Positions 5,450-6,331 of a DNA stretch of 6,331 nucleotides are shown piece after piece; within the stretch, counting starts at the first letter, position 1; each line of letters begins with the position of its first letter. Made by a program: the position numbers and the translations under genes. A model generated the notes under the pieces. It was not told the origin of the DNA and searched no databases. It saw only the letters and a program-made list of their open reading frames with translations. Source of the DNA: Piscirickettsiaceae bacterium (GTDB lineage Bacteria; Pseudomonadota; Gammaproteobacteria; Thiomicrospirales; Thiomicrospiraceae); NCBI GenBank assembly GCA_021767305.1, contig JAASTL010000062.1, positions 1 through 6,331 of the forward strand. Reading direction: 5' to 3'.

Positions 5450-6331
5450 GTGTTTTTGCAAACTCACGATGCCCCAGACAAAGCTAAACGCATTTTTGAA
5501 CGTTTAGTTGAAATGTTTGAAGAGCAAAATATTAATCCCTCTCCACTCAACTATTATGTCTGGTACCAATACCTAAAAGGCAGTAACCCGCAATTTCGCC
5601 AAGAAATGGATCGCATATTAAACGATCCATTTGGATACAACGATCGTGTTGGTCGCCGGCTTTATGATGACTATCTGAGCGAAGAAGACAAGAATGCCAA
5701 CGATTTTGACCGCGCATTCCGTCGTTTGATTGATGTCATGATTCAGAAGATGAATTTCTGGAGTGAAAAACTGGAACATCAAACTGAAGAGCTTCATCGT
5801 TATACCACTAAACTCACCACTCCTGGACTTGATCAAGAACAGGTGAAAAACATTACCGATTCGGTCCTAAGTGCCGCCAATAATATGCGCGAGAGTAACG
5901 CCGCTTTTCAAAAAGAGATGCAACAAAGCTCCGAAGAAGTTCGCCAACTTAAACGTCAACTATTGGAGGCTCGCTCTGAAGCCATGACAGATGAGCTGAC
6001 TGAAATTGGTAATCGTAAGATGTTTAATGCTTCCATTGAAGAGTTGATGATGGATTTTCAGTCTAATCCAGAGCAGCTTTGTCTGATTATTACTGACATC
6101 GATCATTTTAAGAAATTTAATGATACCTATGGCCATTTGGTAGGCGATAGCATTTTGCGTTACTTTGCCAATATCATGAAAAAACATACGGGTGAAAATG
6201 AGACGGTGTGTCGTTATGGAGGTGAAGAATTTGTGATTTTACTGGCAAACTCTTCTTTAGAAGAAGCCGCTGTAAAAGCAGAAGAGATTCGCCATACCTT
6301 GGAAAACACCCACCTTAAGCGTAAAGATCAG
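5450..6331 (+). CDS. Soluble diguanylate cyclase (GGDEF), 3' end missing
   Basis: The visible 294 residues make a diguanylate cyclase, which converts two GTP to the second messenger cyclic di-GMP; the gene runs off the window. The GTG start is preceded by AAGGA at 7 nt, and the next in-frame Met (residue 22) would cut into the first domain. Residues 1-115 form a helical domain with the signature SPLNYYVWYQYLKG (31-44), seen in a group of GGDEF proteins but of unknown ligand. Residues 125-178 look coiled-coil. The GGDEF domain follows, with TDELTEIGNR (180-189), TDIDHFKKFNDTYGH (215-229) and RYGGEEF (255-261). The catalytic-site glutamates and D216 are present, so it should be active. The RxxD inhibitory site is absent (GENE at 248-251). 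No signal peptide or membrane segment is seen, so it is cytoplasmic. TDELTE carries Glu where Gly is usual. Confidence 0.93.
   Translation, partial: MFLQTHDAPDKAKRIFERLVEMFEEQNINPSPLNYYVWYQYLKGSNPQFRQEMDRILNDPFGYNDRVGRRLYDDYLSEEDKNANDFDRAFRRLIDVMIQKMNFWSEKLEHQTEELHRYTTKLTTPGLDQEQVKNITDSVLSAANNMRESNAAFQKEMQQSSEEVRQLKRQLLEARSEAMTDELTEIGNRKMFNASIEELMMDFQSNPEQLCLIITDIDHFKKFNDTYGHLVGDSILRYFANIMKKHTGENETVCRYGGEEFVILLANSSLEEAAVKAEEIRHTLENTHLKRKDQ

Noticed and set aside
5618..6187. Two minus-strand frames opposite the diguanylate cyclase gene (5618-5836 and 5960-6187)
   Set aside because: Both are antisense to conserved cyclase segments, including the NYxxWY domain flank and the GGDEF core, and have no support of their own.
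1..6331. Mobile elements, CRISPR, tRNA or rRNA
   Set aside because: No transposase, terminal inverted repeats, regularly spaced repeats or RNA-gene signatures were seen on either strand.

Overview
The window looks like a chromosomal segment of a gammaproteobacterium of moderate GC. The best evidence is the ubiK-comM gene pair and the gammaproteobacterial form of ComM, which has MNPSPSG in place of the CPCG cysteine motif. The overall flavour resembles marine sulfur oxidisers of the Thiomicrospira/Thiomicrorhabdus/Hydrogenovibrio group, but that placement is inference from gene style only. The window carries six genes with recognisable families, plus one candidate microprotein gene. Both edges cut through genes.

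Left region, plus strand (1-2594): the 3' end of a type I secretion periplasmic adaptor (HlyD/LapC type), a candidate 26-residue amphipathic peptide gene at 469-549, a NarL/LuxR-type regulator with a degenerate receiver domain, and a TolC-family outer-membrane channel of the AggA/LapE type. Adaptor and channel together suggest an RTX adhesin or other giant-protein type I exporter; the ABC transporter and the adhesin would lie upstream of the window. The regulator between the two exporter genes is a plausible local controller. A promoter-like sequence overlaps its 3' end, just ahead of the channel gene.

Middle, minus strand (2712-5230): a tight operon reading ubiK, then comM, then a membrane protein of the TauE/SafE-like (DsbD_2) family. 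UbiK helps ubiquinone synthesis and ComM is a branch-migration helicase of natural transformation. The UbiK-ComM gap is 15 nt, and comM overlaps the membrane-protein gene in an ATGA junction. A perfect 15-bp palindromic hairpin at 2616-2648 sits between the two convergent units and can terminate both.

Right region, plus strand (5450-6331): a soluble diguanylate cyclase truncated by the window edge. It has an N-terminal domain with an NYxxWY signature, a coiled-coil linker and a GGEEF active site, and no inhibitory I-site. It is divergent from ubiK across a 219-bp intergenic region.

The least ordinary features are the amphipathic microprotein frame between the adaptor and the regulator, whose sequence echoes the adaptor's own C-terminal tail, and the receiver-like regulator lacking a phospho-acceptor aspartate. 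There is no mobile element, CRISPR array, rRNA or tRNA that I can see.
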